From: Crocinitomicaceae bacterium
Lineage (GTDB): Bacteria > Bacteroidota > Bacteroidia > Flavobacteriales_D > Sanyastnellaceae
Assembly (NCBI GenBank): GCA_002722795.1
Contig: PBMY01000001.1
Coordinates: 42,544 to 106,543, forward strand
Direction: 5' to 3'
DNA: 64,000 nt
In this document: positions 1-8,462 of the stretch, one piece after another
How the letters are laid out: each line of letters starts with the position of its first letter
How positions within the stretch are numbered: the stretch's first letter is position 1
Translations under genes and position numbers: made by a program
The notes under the pieces: model-generated
The model's input: only the letters and a program-made list of their open reading frames with translations
Told to the model about the DNA's origin: nothing
The model's database searches: none

Positions 1-839
1 TAGTCGATTGGAACGAAAAACTTAACGATGACGAAAGATTTTTCATCAAAAACGTACTTGCATTCTTTGCTGCATCTGACGGCATCGTAAACGAAAACCT
101 TGCTGAAAACTTCGTTCAGGAAGTGCAATATACAGAAGCTAAATTCTTCTATGGTTTCCAGATTATGATGGAAAACATCCACTCTGAAACATACTCTTTA
201 CTTATAGACACATACATTAAGGATAGTGAAGAAAAAGATCACCTTCTTAATGCAATTGACACTGTACCATTTGTTAAAACAAAAGCTGATTGGGCTCTGC
301 GTTGGATTGAAAACGGTTCTTACGCAGAAAGACTAATCGCCTTCGCTGCTGTAGAGGGGATCTTCTTTAGCGGTAGCTTTTGTTCGATCTTTTGGTTGAA
401 AAAACGTGGCCTAATGCCAGGGCTTACTTTCTCTAACGAACTAATATCTCGTGACGAGGGTATGCACTGTGATTTCGCCTGCCTACTTTATAATAAACAT
501 CTAATTAATAAGCTCCCGAAGAAAACAGTGGAAACTATTATAAGTTCTGCTGTAGAAATGGAGAAAGACTTCGTTACTAACGCTCTTCCAGTTCGTCTAA
601 TTGGAATGAACGCTGACTTAATGCAACAGTACATTGAGTTCGTAGCAGACAGACTGCTTGTTGAACTTGGAAACGAAAAACTATACAACACGTCGAACCC
701 ATTCGACTTTATGGATATGATATCACTTCAAGGTAAAACTAACTTCTTCGAGAAGAGAGTGGGTGATTACCAAAAGGCTGGGGTTATGAACCATGGCAAT
801 GACTCTGATAAAGGATTCAACCTAGACGCCGACTTCTAA
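1..839 (+). CDS. nrdB: Ribonucleoside-diphosphate reductase beta subunit, class Ia (5' partial)
   Basis: This is the R2 subunit of class Ia ribonucleotide reductase. It generates the diiron-tyrosyl radical used to reduce ribonucleoside diphosphates. The frame is open from base 3, so the gene runs off the left edge; a GTG at 123 is internal. All expected features are visible: the aspartate in ASDGIV, the ExxH in ENIH, the glutamate in AVEG, the ExxH in DEGMH, and the radical tyrosine four residues after the first ligand histidine (HSETY). The C-terminal tail NLDADF is the peptide that docks R2 onto R1. Wording such as [13 protein letters not shown] and [18 protein letters not shown] is close to eukaryotic R2 as I remember it. 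The nrdA gene follows 31 bases later, so the two are almost certainly cotranscribed. Confidence 0.97.
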   Translation, partial: VDWNEKLNDDERFFIKNVLAFFAASDGIVNENLAENFVQEVQYTEAKFFYGFQIMMENIHSETYSLLIDTYIKDSEEKDHLLNAIDTVPFVKTKADWALRWIENGSYAERLIAFAAVEGIFFSGSFCSIFWLKKRGLMPGLTFSNELISRDEGMHCDFACLLYNKHLINKLPKKTVETIISSAVEMEKDFVTNALPVRLIGMNADLMQQYIEFVADRLLVELGNEKLYNTSNPFDFMDMISLQGKTNFFEKRVGDYQKAGVMNHGNDSDKGFNLDADF

Positions 840-870
840 ATAATCTGAACCACACACTAAGAGAATTGCC

Positions 871-3240
871 ATGTATGTAATAAAAAGAGACGGAAAAAGA
901 GAATTAGTACAATTCGATAAAATCACTGCCCGCATTAAGAAGATGTGTTATGGCCTTCACGAAAATGTAGATCCTGTTCGCATTGCGATGAGGGTAATTG
1001 AAGGTGTTTATGATGGAGTAACTACAACCGAACTAGACAACCTTGCAGCAGAAGTTGCAGCTACAAATGCTGTTAGTCACCCTGACTACGCTCACCTTGC
1101 TAGCCGTATCGCTGTAAGTAACCTTCACAAGTCGACAAAGAAGTCATTTGCCGAGACAATGAACGACTTGTATAACTATGTAGACCCTAAGACCGGAGAT
1201 CCTGCCAGCTTGCTTGCAGAGGATGTACACGAAATTATTCAAGCAAATGCTGAGTTTTTAGATTCTCAAATCATTTACGATAGAGATTTCAGCTATGATT
1301 ATTTTGGCTTTAAGACCCTTGAGCGCTCTTACTTAATGAAGCTTAATAGCAACATTGCTGAACGTCCACAACACATGCTCATGAGAGTGTCTGTGGGCAT
1401 TCACAAAGACGACTTGGAATCAGTTGTAAGTACTTATAACATGCTGAGTGAAGGGTGGTTCACTCATGCAACTCCAACCCTATTCAATTCTGGTACGCCT
1501 AAACCTCAGATGTCTTCATGCTTCCTTCTAACAATGAAAGAAGATAGTATTTCAGGCATCTATGATACGCTAAAGCAATGTGCTAAGATTTCCCAAAGTG
1601 CTGGTGGTATTGGACTAGCTATGCATGATATCCGTGCTACTGGATCTTATATCAAAGGGACAAATGGCACTTCAAATGGTATAGTTCCAATGCTTCGTGT
1701 ATTTAATGATACAGCTCGTTACGTTGACCAAGGAGGTGGACGTCGTAAGGGGTCATTTGCTATGTACATCGAGCCTTGGCACGCTGATATTTTTGACTTC
1801 CTTGATATGAGGAAGAACCACGGTAAAGAAGAACAAAGAGCTCGTGATTTATTCTACGCTCTTTGGATTCCCGATCTCTTTATGAAGCGTGTTGAGGAAA
1901 ACGGTGATTGGACTCTTATGTGTCCAAACGAGTGCCCCGGCTTACCTGACACTCACTCTAAAGAATTCGAAAAACTTTACAAAAAGTACGAGTCTGAAGG
2001 AAAAGGAAGAAAGACTATCAAGGCACAAGAGCTTTGGTTTAAGATTCTAGAATCTCAGATTGAAACTGGTACGCCATACATGCTTTACAAGGATGCGGCA
2101 AACGCCAAGTCTAACCAGCAGAATCTTGGCACTATCCGTTCTTCAAACCTATGTACAGAAATTATAGAATACACTTCTCCTGATGAAGTGGCTGTATGTA
2201 ATCTAGCTTCAATTGCTATCCCTAAGTTCGTAAAAGAAGATGGGACATTCGATCACAATAAGCTTTTTGAAATTTCTTACCAAGTAACAAAAAACCTAAA
2301 TAAAATTATCGACCGCAACTACTACCCAGTAGTTGAAGCGCGTACTTCAAACTTCCGTCACCGTCCAATTGGAATCGGTGTTCAAGGTCTTGCCGATGCA
2401 TTCATTTTAATGCGTTTCCCATTTGATTCTGAGGAAGCGAAGGCTCTTAATAAAGAGGTTTTCGAAACGATTTACTACGCTGCTTGTAGCGCATCAAAGG
2501 ATCTTGCCAAGGAGGAGGGTTCTTATGAAACATATAAGGGCTCGCCAGCGTCAAAGGGTAAGCTACAATTTGACCTTTGGGGTGTAACTCCATCTGAACG
2601 TTGGGAGTGGGATGTTCTTAAGAGCGAAATCAAGAAGCACGGAATGCGCAACTCGCTTCTAATGGCACCAATGCCTACAGCTTCAACTGCTCAGATTCTT
2701 GGGAACAATGAGTGCTTTGAGCCATACACTTCTAACATATACACTCGTCGTGTACTTTCAGGAGAATTCATCGTTGTAAATAAACACCTACTTCGCGATT
2801 TGACTAAGTTGGGCCTTTGGAACGAGGATATGAAGAATCGTCTGATCGCTGCAAACGGATCAATCCAAAACATTAAGGAGATTCCTGATAACCTAAAGCT
2901 TCTATACCGAACTGCTTGGGAAATTTCTCAGCGTGCAATTCTTGATATGGCTGCTGATCGTGGTGCTTACATATGTCAATCTCAGTCTTTGAACGTGTTC
3001 ATGGAGAACGTGAACAACTCTAAGTTGACTTCAATGCACTTCCATGCTTGGAAGCTCGGTCTTAAAACTGGCATGTACTACCTAAGAACTAAAGCTGCTG
3101 CTGATGCAATTAAGTTCACTATCGATAAGAAGTATAAGGACGAAGTAAAAGAAGGAGAAGCTATAGAACTAACACACGAAGAGCAGGTTGCAATGTGTAG
3201 CATTGAAAATGGCTCCGATTGTGAAATGTGCAGCGGGTAA
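871..3240 (+). CDS. nrdA: Ribonucleoside-diphosphate reductase alpha subunit, class Ia
   Basis: This is the catalytic R1 subunit, 789 residues. Residues 1-90 form an ATP-cone allosteric domain ([15 protein letters not shown]). Active-site residues are present: redox cysteines C217 (MSSCFLL) and C443 (AVCNLAS), the thiyl cysteine C428 with its asparagine and glutamate (SNLCTEI), and the paired radical-transfer tyrosines in GMYYLRT. The tail ends in CEMCSG, the mobile cysteine pair that re-reduces the active site and receives electrons from thioredoxin or glutaredoxin. Cysteine positions are within one residue of mouse R1 numbering, which again points to the eukaryote-like subclass. The start ATG follows nrdB after 31 bases, and no Shine-Dalgarno sequence is present. 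Confidence 0.98.
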   Translation: MYVIKRDGKRELVQFDKITARIKKMCYGLHENVDPVRIAMRVIEGVYDGVTTTELDNLAAEVAATNAVSHPDYAHLASRIAVSNLHKSTKKSFAETMNDLYNYVDPKTGDPASLLAEDVHEIIQANAEFLDSQIIYDRDFSYDYFGFKTLERSYLMKLNSNIAERPQHMLMRVSVGIHKDDLESVVSTYNMLSEGWFTHATPTLFNSGTPKPQMSSCFLLTMKEDSISGIYDTLKQCAKISQSAGGIGLAMHDIRATGSYIKGTNGTSNGIVPMLRVFNDTARYVDQGGGRRKGSFAMYIEPWHADIFDFLDMRKNHGKEEQRARDLFYALWIPDLFMKRVEENGDWTLMCPNECPGLPDTHSKEFEKLYKKYESEGKGRKTIKAQELWFKILESQIETGTPYMLYKDAANAKSNQQNLGTIRSSNLCTEIIEYTSPDEVAVCNLASIAIPKFVKEDGTFDHNKLFEISYQVTKNLNKIIDRNYYPVVEARTSNFRHRPIGIGVQGLADAFILMRFPFDSEEAKALNKEVFETIYYAACSASKDLAKEEGSYETYKGSPASKGKLQFDLWGVTPSERWEWDVLKSEIKKHGMRNSLLMAPMPTASTAQILGNNECFEPYTSNIYTRRVLSGEFIVVNKHLLRDLTKLGLWNEDMKNRLIAANGSIQNIKEIPDNLKLLYRTAWEISQRAILDMAADRGAYICQSQSLNVFMENVNNSKLTSMHFHAWKLGLKTGMYYLRTKAAADAIKFTIDKKYKDEVKEGEAIELTHEEQVAMCSIENGSDCEMCSG

Positions 3241-3262
3241 GCCAAAATCATTTGGGAGAACT

Positions 3263-3295
3263 GATATCGTTTATATTCAATTACTTCACGATATC
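3263..3295. repeat. Short inverted repeat after nrdA
   Basis: GATATCG at 3263-3269 is mirrored by CGATATC at 3289-3295, separated by 19 bases. It lies 23 bases after the nrdA stop. It may help form the 3' end of the nrdBA mRNA, but there is no clear T-run, so the role is uncertain. Confidence 0.3.
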
Positions 3296-3300
3296 GATGA

Positions 3301-3336
3301 AAAAATTGAAAATCCCCTCGGTTAGCTCGGGGGGGG
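3301..3336 (-). terminator. Possible terminator of ctaA in the nrdA/ctaA convergent gap
   Basis: Between the two converging genes lies a run of C (3314-3317) that can pair with a run of G (3329-3336) around a short loop. On the minus strand this imperfect hairpin is followed by a U-rich tail (ATTTTCAATTTTTTC), as expected for an intrinsic terminator of ctaA. On the plus strand no T-run follows, so it is a poor terminator for nrdA. Confidence 0.4.
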
Positions 3337-3342
3337 TCTCGT

Positions 3343-4329
3343 CTAAACTTTACTCGCTAATAGCACTCGTAAATCAACGAGTATCAACCCAAATCCTAAT
3401 AAGATATGTGCGGGTTGAACTAAAGCTGGCATGCCTAGATTTGAGAAAAGAAAGCCCGTTAAGGTTTGGGCTAAAAGAACGCCAATGGTAATCCACGCAA
3501 AAGACTTTATCCTATCAATCTTAATAATCTGAACAGCCCATGCTAGATGAAGAATAAGAATAGGCCAAAATGCAGTTCTGTGAATCTTCCACCACGTAGG
3601 AAGTGAGTCCAAAATTTCAGGACGACTAACTCCATCCTCTAATAAAATATCTACCTGCTCTCGAACTTGAGTCCCAAGAACAAGTTGTAAAAAGGATATA
3701 ACCAAAGACGCAATAATCAAAATTCTTATTCTCCTTGAAACTACTTGACGCTCTCCATTTAAATATTGCATCATGCCTACAAGGAAGGCTAAAATAGTTA
3801 GCGCAGCAACAGCATGAATTGTCACTGAGAATGGTATTAAGTTTCCATCAACTACAAGCTTACCAAGCCATGAAACAAATAAGACTGACAGTAAAGTCCC
3901 CGATGCAAGCATGATTGGAACAGCTTTTCTAGAAGTTAATGCAAGACTAAATAATAGCAGTATCGGGATCCCTGAAAGAGCACCAAGTAATCTGTTTATA
4001 TACTCTACCCAAGTATGAAATACATTGAACTTTGCGTAATCATGCTTTGTGTACGGCTCCCATAAATCCTTTGGCGAAAACGAACTGCCTGAACTAATAT
4101 GATCCTTTTGAGCTTGCCAAAGAATGTTATTCTCAATAACCATTTGACCCTCTTCATATTTTGAATCTGCTGACCATCTTATTTGGTCTTCAGCAGTTGG
4201 AGGAATTAATAGTCCAAAACATTTGGGCCAATCCGGACAGCCCATTCCAGACCCAGTCATTCTAACTATAGATCCGGCTAAGACGACAAGAAAGACTAAA
4301 ACAAATGCTATGTTAGTGGTTCCTTTCAA
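3343..4329 (-). CDS. ctaA: Heme A synthase (COX15/CtaA family)
   Basis: This membrane enzyme oxidises the C8 methyl of heme O to the formyl of heme A for aa3-type cytochrome oxidases. The 328-residue protein has the expected N-terminal signature GSIVRMTGSGMGCPDWPKC, with a cysteine in the first outer loop. A long polar loop (about residues 40-95) is followed by several hydrophobic helices carrying candidate heme-ligand histidines (HTWVEYINR, HAVAAL, HRTAFW, HLAWA, HILLGF). It overlaps the preceding lipoprotein gene by four bases (ATGA), so the two are translationally coupled. The paired gene encodes a metal-binding domain protein, which hints at a link to oxidase maturation. No ctaB or cox genes are in the window. 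Confidence 0.93.
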   Translation of the reverse strand: MKGTTNIAFVLVFLVVLAGSIVRMTGSGMGCPDWPKCFGLLIPPTAEDQIRWSADSKYEEGQMVIENNILWQAQKDHISSGSSFSPKDLWEPYTKHDYAKFNVFHTWVEYINRLLGALSGIPILLLFSLALTSRKAVPIMLASGTLLSVLFVSWLGKLVVDGNLIPFSVTIHAVAALTILAFLVGMMQYLNGERQVVSRRIRILIIASLVISFLQLVLGTQVREQVDILLEDGVSRPEILDSLPTWWKIHRTAFWPILILHLAWAVQIIKIDRIKSFAWITIGVLLAQTLTGFLFSNLGMPALVQPAHILLGFGLILVDLRVLLASKV

Positions 4330-4718
4330 TTCAGGATATCATCCTTGTAGTATGTAGTTTCAACTTTAATCACATCGTAAAGTTGGCCATCAGCAATCAT
4401 ATTTACGCTACTGTAAATATTGAGCTCTGTATTGGCTTTTGGATCGTATTCTACAATGGCGTAATCCGTTTCTCTTTCTTTATCAAAATCAATAATTACA
4501 CTTGAAACTGCGTCCTGCTCAAGCAGTTCCTTTTTAATTTTTGCTGCACATCCTACTTCACACATCATCCCCTCTATTTCAAGCTTAAGTGTTCTTCTTG
4601 TTTCAGGACCCTTTCTATGAACCTCTGTAAAAATTGGTGTTGCTTTATCATGTGGTATATTTTCACCACAGCTGAAAAGGATGAATGCTACAAAAAGTGA
4701 TACTAATAAAATTCTCAT
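4326..4718 (-). CDS. HMA-domain lipoprotein with CxxxC metal site
   Basis: This is a 130-residue predicted lipoprotein: the signal segment ends in a lipobox-like FSC at C17. Residues 43-120 look like a heavy-metal-associated (HMA, ferredoxin-like) domain. The usual GMxCxxC metal loop is replaced by GMMCEVGC, with C53 and C57 spaced CxxxC. HMA domains bind Cu(I) and similar ions and pass them to partners. Here the position directly upstream of, and overlapping, heme A synthase suggests copper or metal handling at the outer face of the inner membrane for cytochrome oxidase, but that is inference. The start ATG is set by the -7 box TAACTTTG ending five bases before it. Confidence 0.75.
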   Translation of the reverse strand: MRILLVSLFVAFILFSCGENIPHDKATPIFTEVHRKGPETRRTLKLEIEGMMCEVGCAAKIKKELLEQDAVSSVIIDFDKERETDYAIVEYDPKANTELNIYSSVNMIADGQLYDVIKVETTYYKDDILN

Positions 4719-4722
4719 GGTA

Positions 4723-4730
4723 CAAAGTTA
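4723..4730 (-). promoter_or_regulatory. -7 box TAACTTTG of the HMA lipoprotein-ctaA operon
   Basis: The box is a perfect match to the Bacteroidota consensus TAnnTTTG. Four bases (TACC) separate it from the ATG at 4718, so transcription should start at or next to the start codon and give a leaderless mRNA. Confidence 0.75.
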
Positions 4731-4746
4731 GTACGGTATGACGGGT

Positions 4747-4754
4747 TAACTTTG
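4747..4754 (+). promoter_or_regulatory. -7 box TAACTTTG of the EamA transporter gene
   Basis: This is a perfect TAnnTTTG match, seven bases before the GTG at 4762. It is divergent from the box at 4723-4730, so two promoters share a 43-base gap. Confidence 0.65.
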
Positions 4755-4761
4755 CTAAACT

Positions 4762-5691
4762 GTGCTAAATCAAAAACCGACATGGATGATTTGGGGTGTG
4801 CTGATTTTGCTCGCCTTTATTTGGGGTAGCTCATTCATCTTGATGAAGATTGCTCTATTCGATTCTTCAGGAGATCCTGTGTACTCGGCAATGGATGTTG
4901 CAGCATTGAGAATCAATATAGCTGCGATTGCTCTTTTGCCTATCGCAATTTATCAATTTAAAAATGTAGATCGTGAAAAGTGGGTGTGGATTCTAGGCGT
5001 TGGAACATTTGGGAACCTTCTCCCTGCTTATTTATTTGCTTCAGCCCAAACCGAACTTCCTAGTGCAATTGCCGGAATGTTGAATTCACTGACGCCTCTA
5101 TTCACAATGATTATCGCTGTACTTCTTTTCAAAACATCGATTTCAAGAAGCCAATTAATAGGTCTAGTCATTGGTTTTATTGGAGCAATGCTACTTATTA
5201 GTGATGGAGGAAATTTTGCTGATGTATTCATCGGTGAAACCGGGATTAGTATTTTTGGATGCGGAAAAATTGCTCTCGCAACACTTTTTTACGGTTTAAG
5301 CGTGAACATCCTTAAAAATAAATTACTTGAGGTGGGGGCTAAAACTATTGCTTCTATTGCTTTAGCAATGGTAATGCCGTTTGCGTTTTTTGCTCTAATT
5401 AATTCTGATATTCCAACTATTTTGCTTGAAAATCCATCTGGACTTAAAAGTATGTTGGCTGTGGTTGTTCTTGCAGTAATCGGAACAGCTGCAGCTCTTG
5501 CCATTTTTAACGCATTAATTAAATGGACCGATGCGTTAACAGCTAGCTCTGTTACCTATATAATCCCAGTATTTGCTGCAATGTGGGGGTTTCTAGATGG
5601 TGAAGAATTAACCGTTTGGCACTTTATAGGAGGAATGGTAATTCTTTTCGGTGTAGCCCTAGTTAAGAGAAGTGGTAGTGGGAAAAAGTAG
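4762..5691 (+). CDS. EamA/DMT-superfamily transporter
   Basis: This is a 309-residue inner-membrane protein with about ten hydrophobic helices arranged as two EamA repeats. The first starts with FIWGSSFILMKIAL; the second ends with the MWGFLDGEELTVWHFIGG segment typical of drug/metabolite exporters. The family exports amino acids and other metabolites; the substrate cannot be told from sequence. The start could be GTG at 4762 or ATG at 4783. I prefer 4762 because it lies just after the promoter box, with the spacing seen at nfu. It stands alone, divergent from the ctaA pair. Confidence 0.85.
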   Translation: MLNQKPTWMIWGVLILLAFIWGSSFILMKIALFDSSGDPVYSAMDVAALRINIAAIALLPIAIYQFKNVDREKWVWILGVGTFGNLLPAYLFASAQTELPSAIAGMLNSLTPLFTMIIAVLLFKTSISRSQLIGLVIGFIGAMLLISDGGNFADVFIGETGISIFGCGKIALATLFYGLSVNILKNKLLEVGAKTIASIALAMVMPFAFFALINSDIPTILLENPSGLKSMLAVVVLAVIGTAAALAIFNALIKWTDALTASSVTYIIPVFAAMWGFLDGEELTVWHFIGGMVILFGVALVKRSGSGKK

Positions 5692-5707
5692 AGAATCCAA
5701 TGAAAAC

Positions 5708-5738
5708 TTGGGCAATACACTTGTTATCCCTATCTTTG
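5708..5738 (+). promoter_or_regulatory. Promoter and leader of the rplU-rpmA operon
   Basis: TATCTTTG at 5731-5738 matches the Bacteroidota -7 consensus. A TTG at 5708-5710 sits about 20 bases upstream, at the -33 position. The predicted leader is about 47 bases long and AT-rich near the start codon. It contains a tiny start-stop unit, ATG GAG TAA, at 5748-5756. Confidence 0.65.
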
Positions 5739-5789
5739 CGCCCCCTTATGGAGTAAATCCGTTTGGCTATTTAAAAAATATATTTTACA

Positions 5790-6221
5790 ATGTATGCAAT
5801 CGTAGAGATAGCAGGGCACCAATACAAGGTACAGAAAGACCAACAGGTTTTCGTGAACCGCCTAGATGCCAAAGAAGGAGCTAAGATTAAGTTTGACAAG
5901 GTTCTTCTGTTGGATAAAGGTGGAGACGTTACAGTTGGCGCCCCGGCTATAAGCGGCTTCGCCGTTCATGCCATTATAGAGAGGCATTTGAAGGGAGACA
6001 AGGTTCTTGTCTTCAAAAAGAAACGTCGGAAAGGTTACCAAAAGCTTAACGGTTTCCGTCCTTACCTAACTGAGATCCGTATTACGGATATCAAGAAAGG
6101 TTCTGCTAAGAAGGCCGCTCCTAAAAAGGAGGAAGCAGTAGATGAGGAAAAGCCTGCTGCTAAAAAGCCTGCTGCTAAAAAGCCTGCTGCTAAAAAAGCG
6201 ACTAAATCAACTAAAGTATAA
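5790..6221 (+). CDS. rplU: 50S ribosomal protein L21 with lysine/alanine tail
   Basis: L21 binds 23S rRNA in the large subunit. The first 105 residues are a normal L21 (MYAIVEIAGHQYKV, then the basic block KKKRRKGYQKLNGFR and the end YLTEIRITDI). Residues 106-143 are an extra low-complexity tail rich in K and A. It includes three KPAAK units encoded by exact 15-base DNA repeats. Such tails are common on L21 in Bacteroidota. rpmA follows after 12 bases in the usual L21-L27 order. Confidence 0.96.
   Translation: MYAIVEIAGHQYKVQKDQQVFVNRLDAKEGAKIKFDKVLLLDKGGDVTVGAPAISGFAVHAIIERHLKGDKVLVFKKKRRKGYQKLNGFRPYLTEIRITDIKKGSAKKAAPKKEEAVDEEKPAAKKPAAKKPAAKKATKSTKV
6150..6194 (+). repeat. Three exact 15-base repeats in the rplU tail
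   Basis: The unit AAGCCTGCTGCTAAA occurs three times in tandem and in frame, encoding KPAAK each time. Copy number could vary by slippage without breaking the reading frame. Confidence 0.9.
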
Positions 6222-6233
6222 TATCACTAGATC

Positions 6234-6503
6234 ATGGCACATAAAAAAGGTGTAGGTAGTTCGAAGAATGGACGTGAGTCACACTCGAAACGACTTGGAG
6301 TAAAGATATTCGGTGGTCAAGCTTGTCTTGCTGGTAACATTATCGTTCGCCAGAGAGGTACTGCTCACCACCCAGGTACAAACGTAGGTATTGGTAAAGA
6401 TCACACTCTTTACGCACTTACTGATGGGGTTGTTGAGTTCCGCAAGAAGCGCAATAACCGTTCTTTCGTTAGCGTAGTTCCATTTGCTAGAGCCGAAGCG
6501 TAA
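6234..6503 (+). CDS. rpmA: 50S ribosomal protein L27
   Basis: L27 is an 89-residue ribosomal protein near the peptidyl-transferase centre. The N-terminus [16 protein letters not shown] is the typical mature form, without the cleaved extension found in Firmicutes. The conserved [14 protein letters not shown] and HPG.NVG..KDHTL segments follow. It lies 12 bases after rplU, and a strong terminator follows it. Confidence 0.97.
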   Translation: MAHKKGVGSSKNGRESHSKRLGVKIFGGQACLAGNIIVRQRGTAHHPGTNVGIGKDHTLYALTDGVVEFRKKRNNRSFVSVVPFARAEA

Positions 6504-6527
6504 GAGTCAAAACTGAATAAATTTGGA

Positions 6528-6557
6528 CTCCCGTCCCCTTCGGGGCGGGAGTTTTTT
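6528..6557 (+). terminator. Intrinsic terminator of rplU-rpmA
   Basis: CTCCCGTCCC pairs with GGGGCGGGAG around a CTTC loop (10 pairs, one of them U-G). A run of six T follows. This is the clearest terminator in the window. Confidence 0.9.
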
Positions 6558-6607
6558 GTTTCTAAAAGGTGGGGTTTAAAGTAATTCGCCCGAAATTCAC
6601 ACACTCA

Positions 6608-7876
6608 ATGCTAACACTGACACAAATAAGAGAAGAGCGCGATCAAATAATTAAGGCGCTTTCTAAAAGAGGAGTAGACGTAACAGAGTCTATTGACAAG
6701 ATTATTATACTTGATAAGGAGAGACGTTTTCTTCAGAAAGAGTTAGATGATACTCTTGCACAATCCAACAATCTTAGTCGTCAGATTGGTGAATTGATGA
6801 AGTCCGGAAAGAAAGAAGAGGCTGAGGAGTTCAAAACTGAGACTGTAGGGTTAAAGAAAAAGTCTTCAGATCTAAAAGAAAAAATGCAAGGGCATGAGAG
6901 TTCAATGAATGACCTTCTCTATACTATCCCTAACACACCCTCTGATATCGTTGTTGCTGGTAAGTCTGAAGAAGATAACGAGATTATAAGCACACATGGT
7001 GAACAGGTAGATCTTAGTGATTATTGTAAATCTCATTGGGATATCGCTAAGGAAAAAGATATTATAGATTTTGACCTAGGGGCAAAAGTAACAGGCGCTG
7101 GATTCCCTTTTTATAAGGGTAAGGGCGCTAAACTTCAGCGAGGACTCATTCGCTACTTTTTAGAAAAGGCGGATGAGGCTGGTTACACCGAATACATCCC
7201 GCCGTTGATGATTAATTCGGACAGTGGGTTTGGCACAGGGCAACTTCCAGATAAGGAAGGGCAGATGTATAACATGAAGGCTGATAGCCTTTACATGATC
7301 CCAACAGCAGAGGTTCCGCTTACGAATATTTATCGCGACACACTTCTAACTGCAGATGACCTGCCTATAAAACTTTGTGGATATACTCCTTGCTTTCGTC
7401 GTGAAGCTGGATCATATGGAAAGGAGGTAAGAGGATTGAATAGGCTACATCAATTTGATAAGGTTGAGATCGTCCAAATCTCAGAGCCTAGCTCATCTGA
7501 TAAGGCGCTTGAGGGAATGATTACGCACGTTCAAAGCCTTCTAGAGGGTCTTGAACTTCCATATAGGATTCTAAGATTGTGTGCAGGAGATATGGGATTC
7601 ACTGCTGCAATCACATATGATTTTGAAGTTTGGAGTGCTGCTCAAGGCAGATGGCTCGAAGTAAGTTCAGTTTCAAACTTTGAAACGTTCCAAGCAAACA
7701 GACTAAAATGTCGTTACAAAGATGCAGATGGAGCAAAAAATTTGGTTCACACTTTAAATGGATCAGCACTAGCTCTTCCTAGAATAGTTGCTGCACTACT
7801 TGAGAATCACCAAGCAGATGGTGATGTAAAAATTCCTGTAGATTTAATCCCATTTGTTGGATTCGACAAAATTTAA
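6608..7876 (+). CDS. serS: Seryl-tRNA synthetase
   Basis: This class II synthetase charges tRNA-Ser and also the tRNA-Sec precursor where present. It has a long coiled-coil tRNA-binding arm at about residues 25-110, rich in K, E and L. Motif 2 is in CFRREAGSYGKEVRGLNRLHQF and motif 3 is NGSALALPRIVAALLEN near the end. The frame is open from 6569, but the family begins MLTL.. or similar, so I start at the ATG at 6608, giving 422 residues. It is separated from rpmA by the terminator; I see no clear promoter box close to the start. Confidence 0.96.
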   Translation: MLTLTQIREERDQIIKALSKRGVDVTESIDKIIILDKERRFLQKELDDTLAQSNNLSRQIGELMKSGKKEEAEEFKTETVGLKKKSSDLKEKMQGHESSMNDLLYTIPNTPSDIVVAGKSEEDNEIISTHGEQVDLSDYCKSHWDIAKEKDIIDFDLGAKVTGAGFPFYKGKGAKLQRGLIRYFLEKADEAGYTEYIPPLMINSDSGFGTGQLPDKEGQMYNMKADSLYMIPTAEVPLTNIYRDTLLTADDLPIKLCGYTPCFRREAGSYGKEVRGLNRLHQFDKVEIVQISEPSSSDKALEGMITHVQSLLEGLELPYRILRLCAGDMGFTAAITYDFEVWSAAQGRWLEVSSVSNFETFQANRLKCRYKDADGAKNLVHTLNGSALALPRIVAALLENHQADGDVKIPVDLIPFVGFDKI

Positions 7877-7877
7877 A

Positions 7878-8462
7878 ATGAGATTCATCACTGCCTTAAC
7901 ATCAATAGTCGTACTCGTTGGTTGCGTAGTTGAGAATCCCAACAAGTTGATTTTAGAAAAAGCGCTTGTGGACGCAGATTCCATCTCTTTGCTTATATCA
8001 GAATTTCCTGCTGACTCAATTTTTTCTGTCCGAGAAAGGCTCAATGCAGCAAAAGACGAAGTACAATGGCTTGGCGCTGAAGTAGACGTAGAGTTTGTAA
8101 GAGCTGATGCTCCAATTATTGGAAAACTCTCTACTGCTAGCAGGTATTTAAAGGATGCTCCACAAAGACTTAGCGGGCTTAAGAAAGAAAGTGAAAGGTG
8201 TATTTACCAAATCAATGGGCTTATTGAAATAATCGTCTCTGGCGCTACAAATGATTCCAAAGGTGATACCATAAATGACGCATACATTACTGAAAACACC
8301 TCACGAGAAATTGAGGCGGTAAAACTACTAGAGGAGGCTTATACTGAAACTGAACGGCTTTTCCGATTAGGACTTAAAGCTGATGCTGAGCATTGGGCTT
8401 CAATTGACAGTTTAATAACTGACAAAAGGGGGGAGTGGGCTAGATCAATAGCAGAAGAGTAA
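7878..8462 (+). CDS. Predicted lipoprotein of unknown function
   Basis: I do not recognise this 194-residue protein. It begins with a short hydrophobic signal ending in LVGC, a good lipobox, so it is probably anchored in the envelope. The rest is largely helical and charged, with regular heptad-like stretches (LILEKALVDADSISLLI, LEEAYTETERLFRLG) and no cysteine cluster. The ATG lies one base after the serS stop; an upstream in-frame ATG lies inside serS. Its stop overlaps the start of the following TPR gene by one base (TAATG), so the two products probably act together. Confidence 0.7.
   Translation: MRFITALTSIVVLVGCVVENPNKLILEKALVDADSISLLISEFPADSIFSVRERLNAAKDEVQWLGAEVDVEFVRADAPIIGKLSTASRYLKDAPQRLSGLKKESERCIYQINGLIEIIVSGATNDSKGDTINDAYITENTSREIEAVKLLEEAYTETERLFRLGLKADAEHWASIDSLITDKRGEWARSIAEE

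Noticed and set aside
3228..3491. 87-codon plus-strand ORF after nrdA
   Set aside because: It crosses the hairpin gap and then runs antisense to ctaA. Its composition is not protein-like and it has no promoter box.
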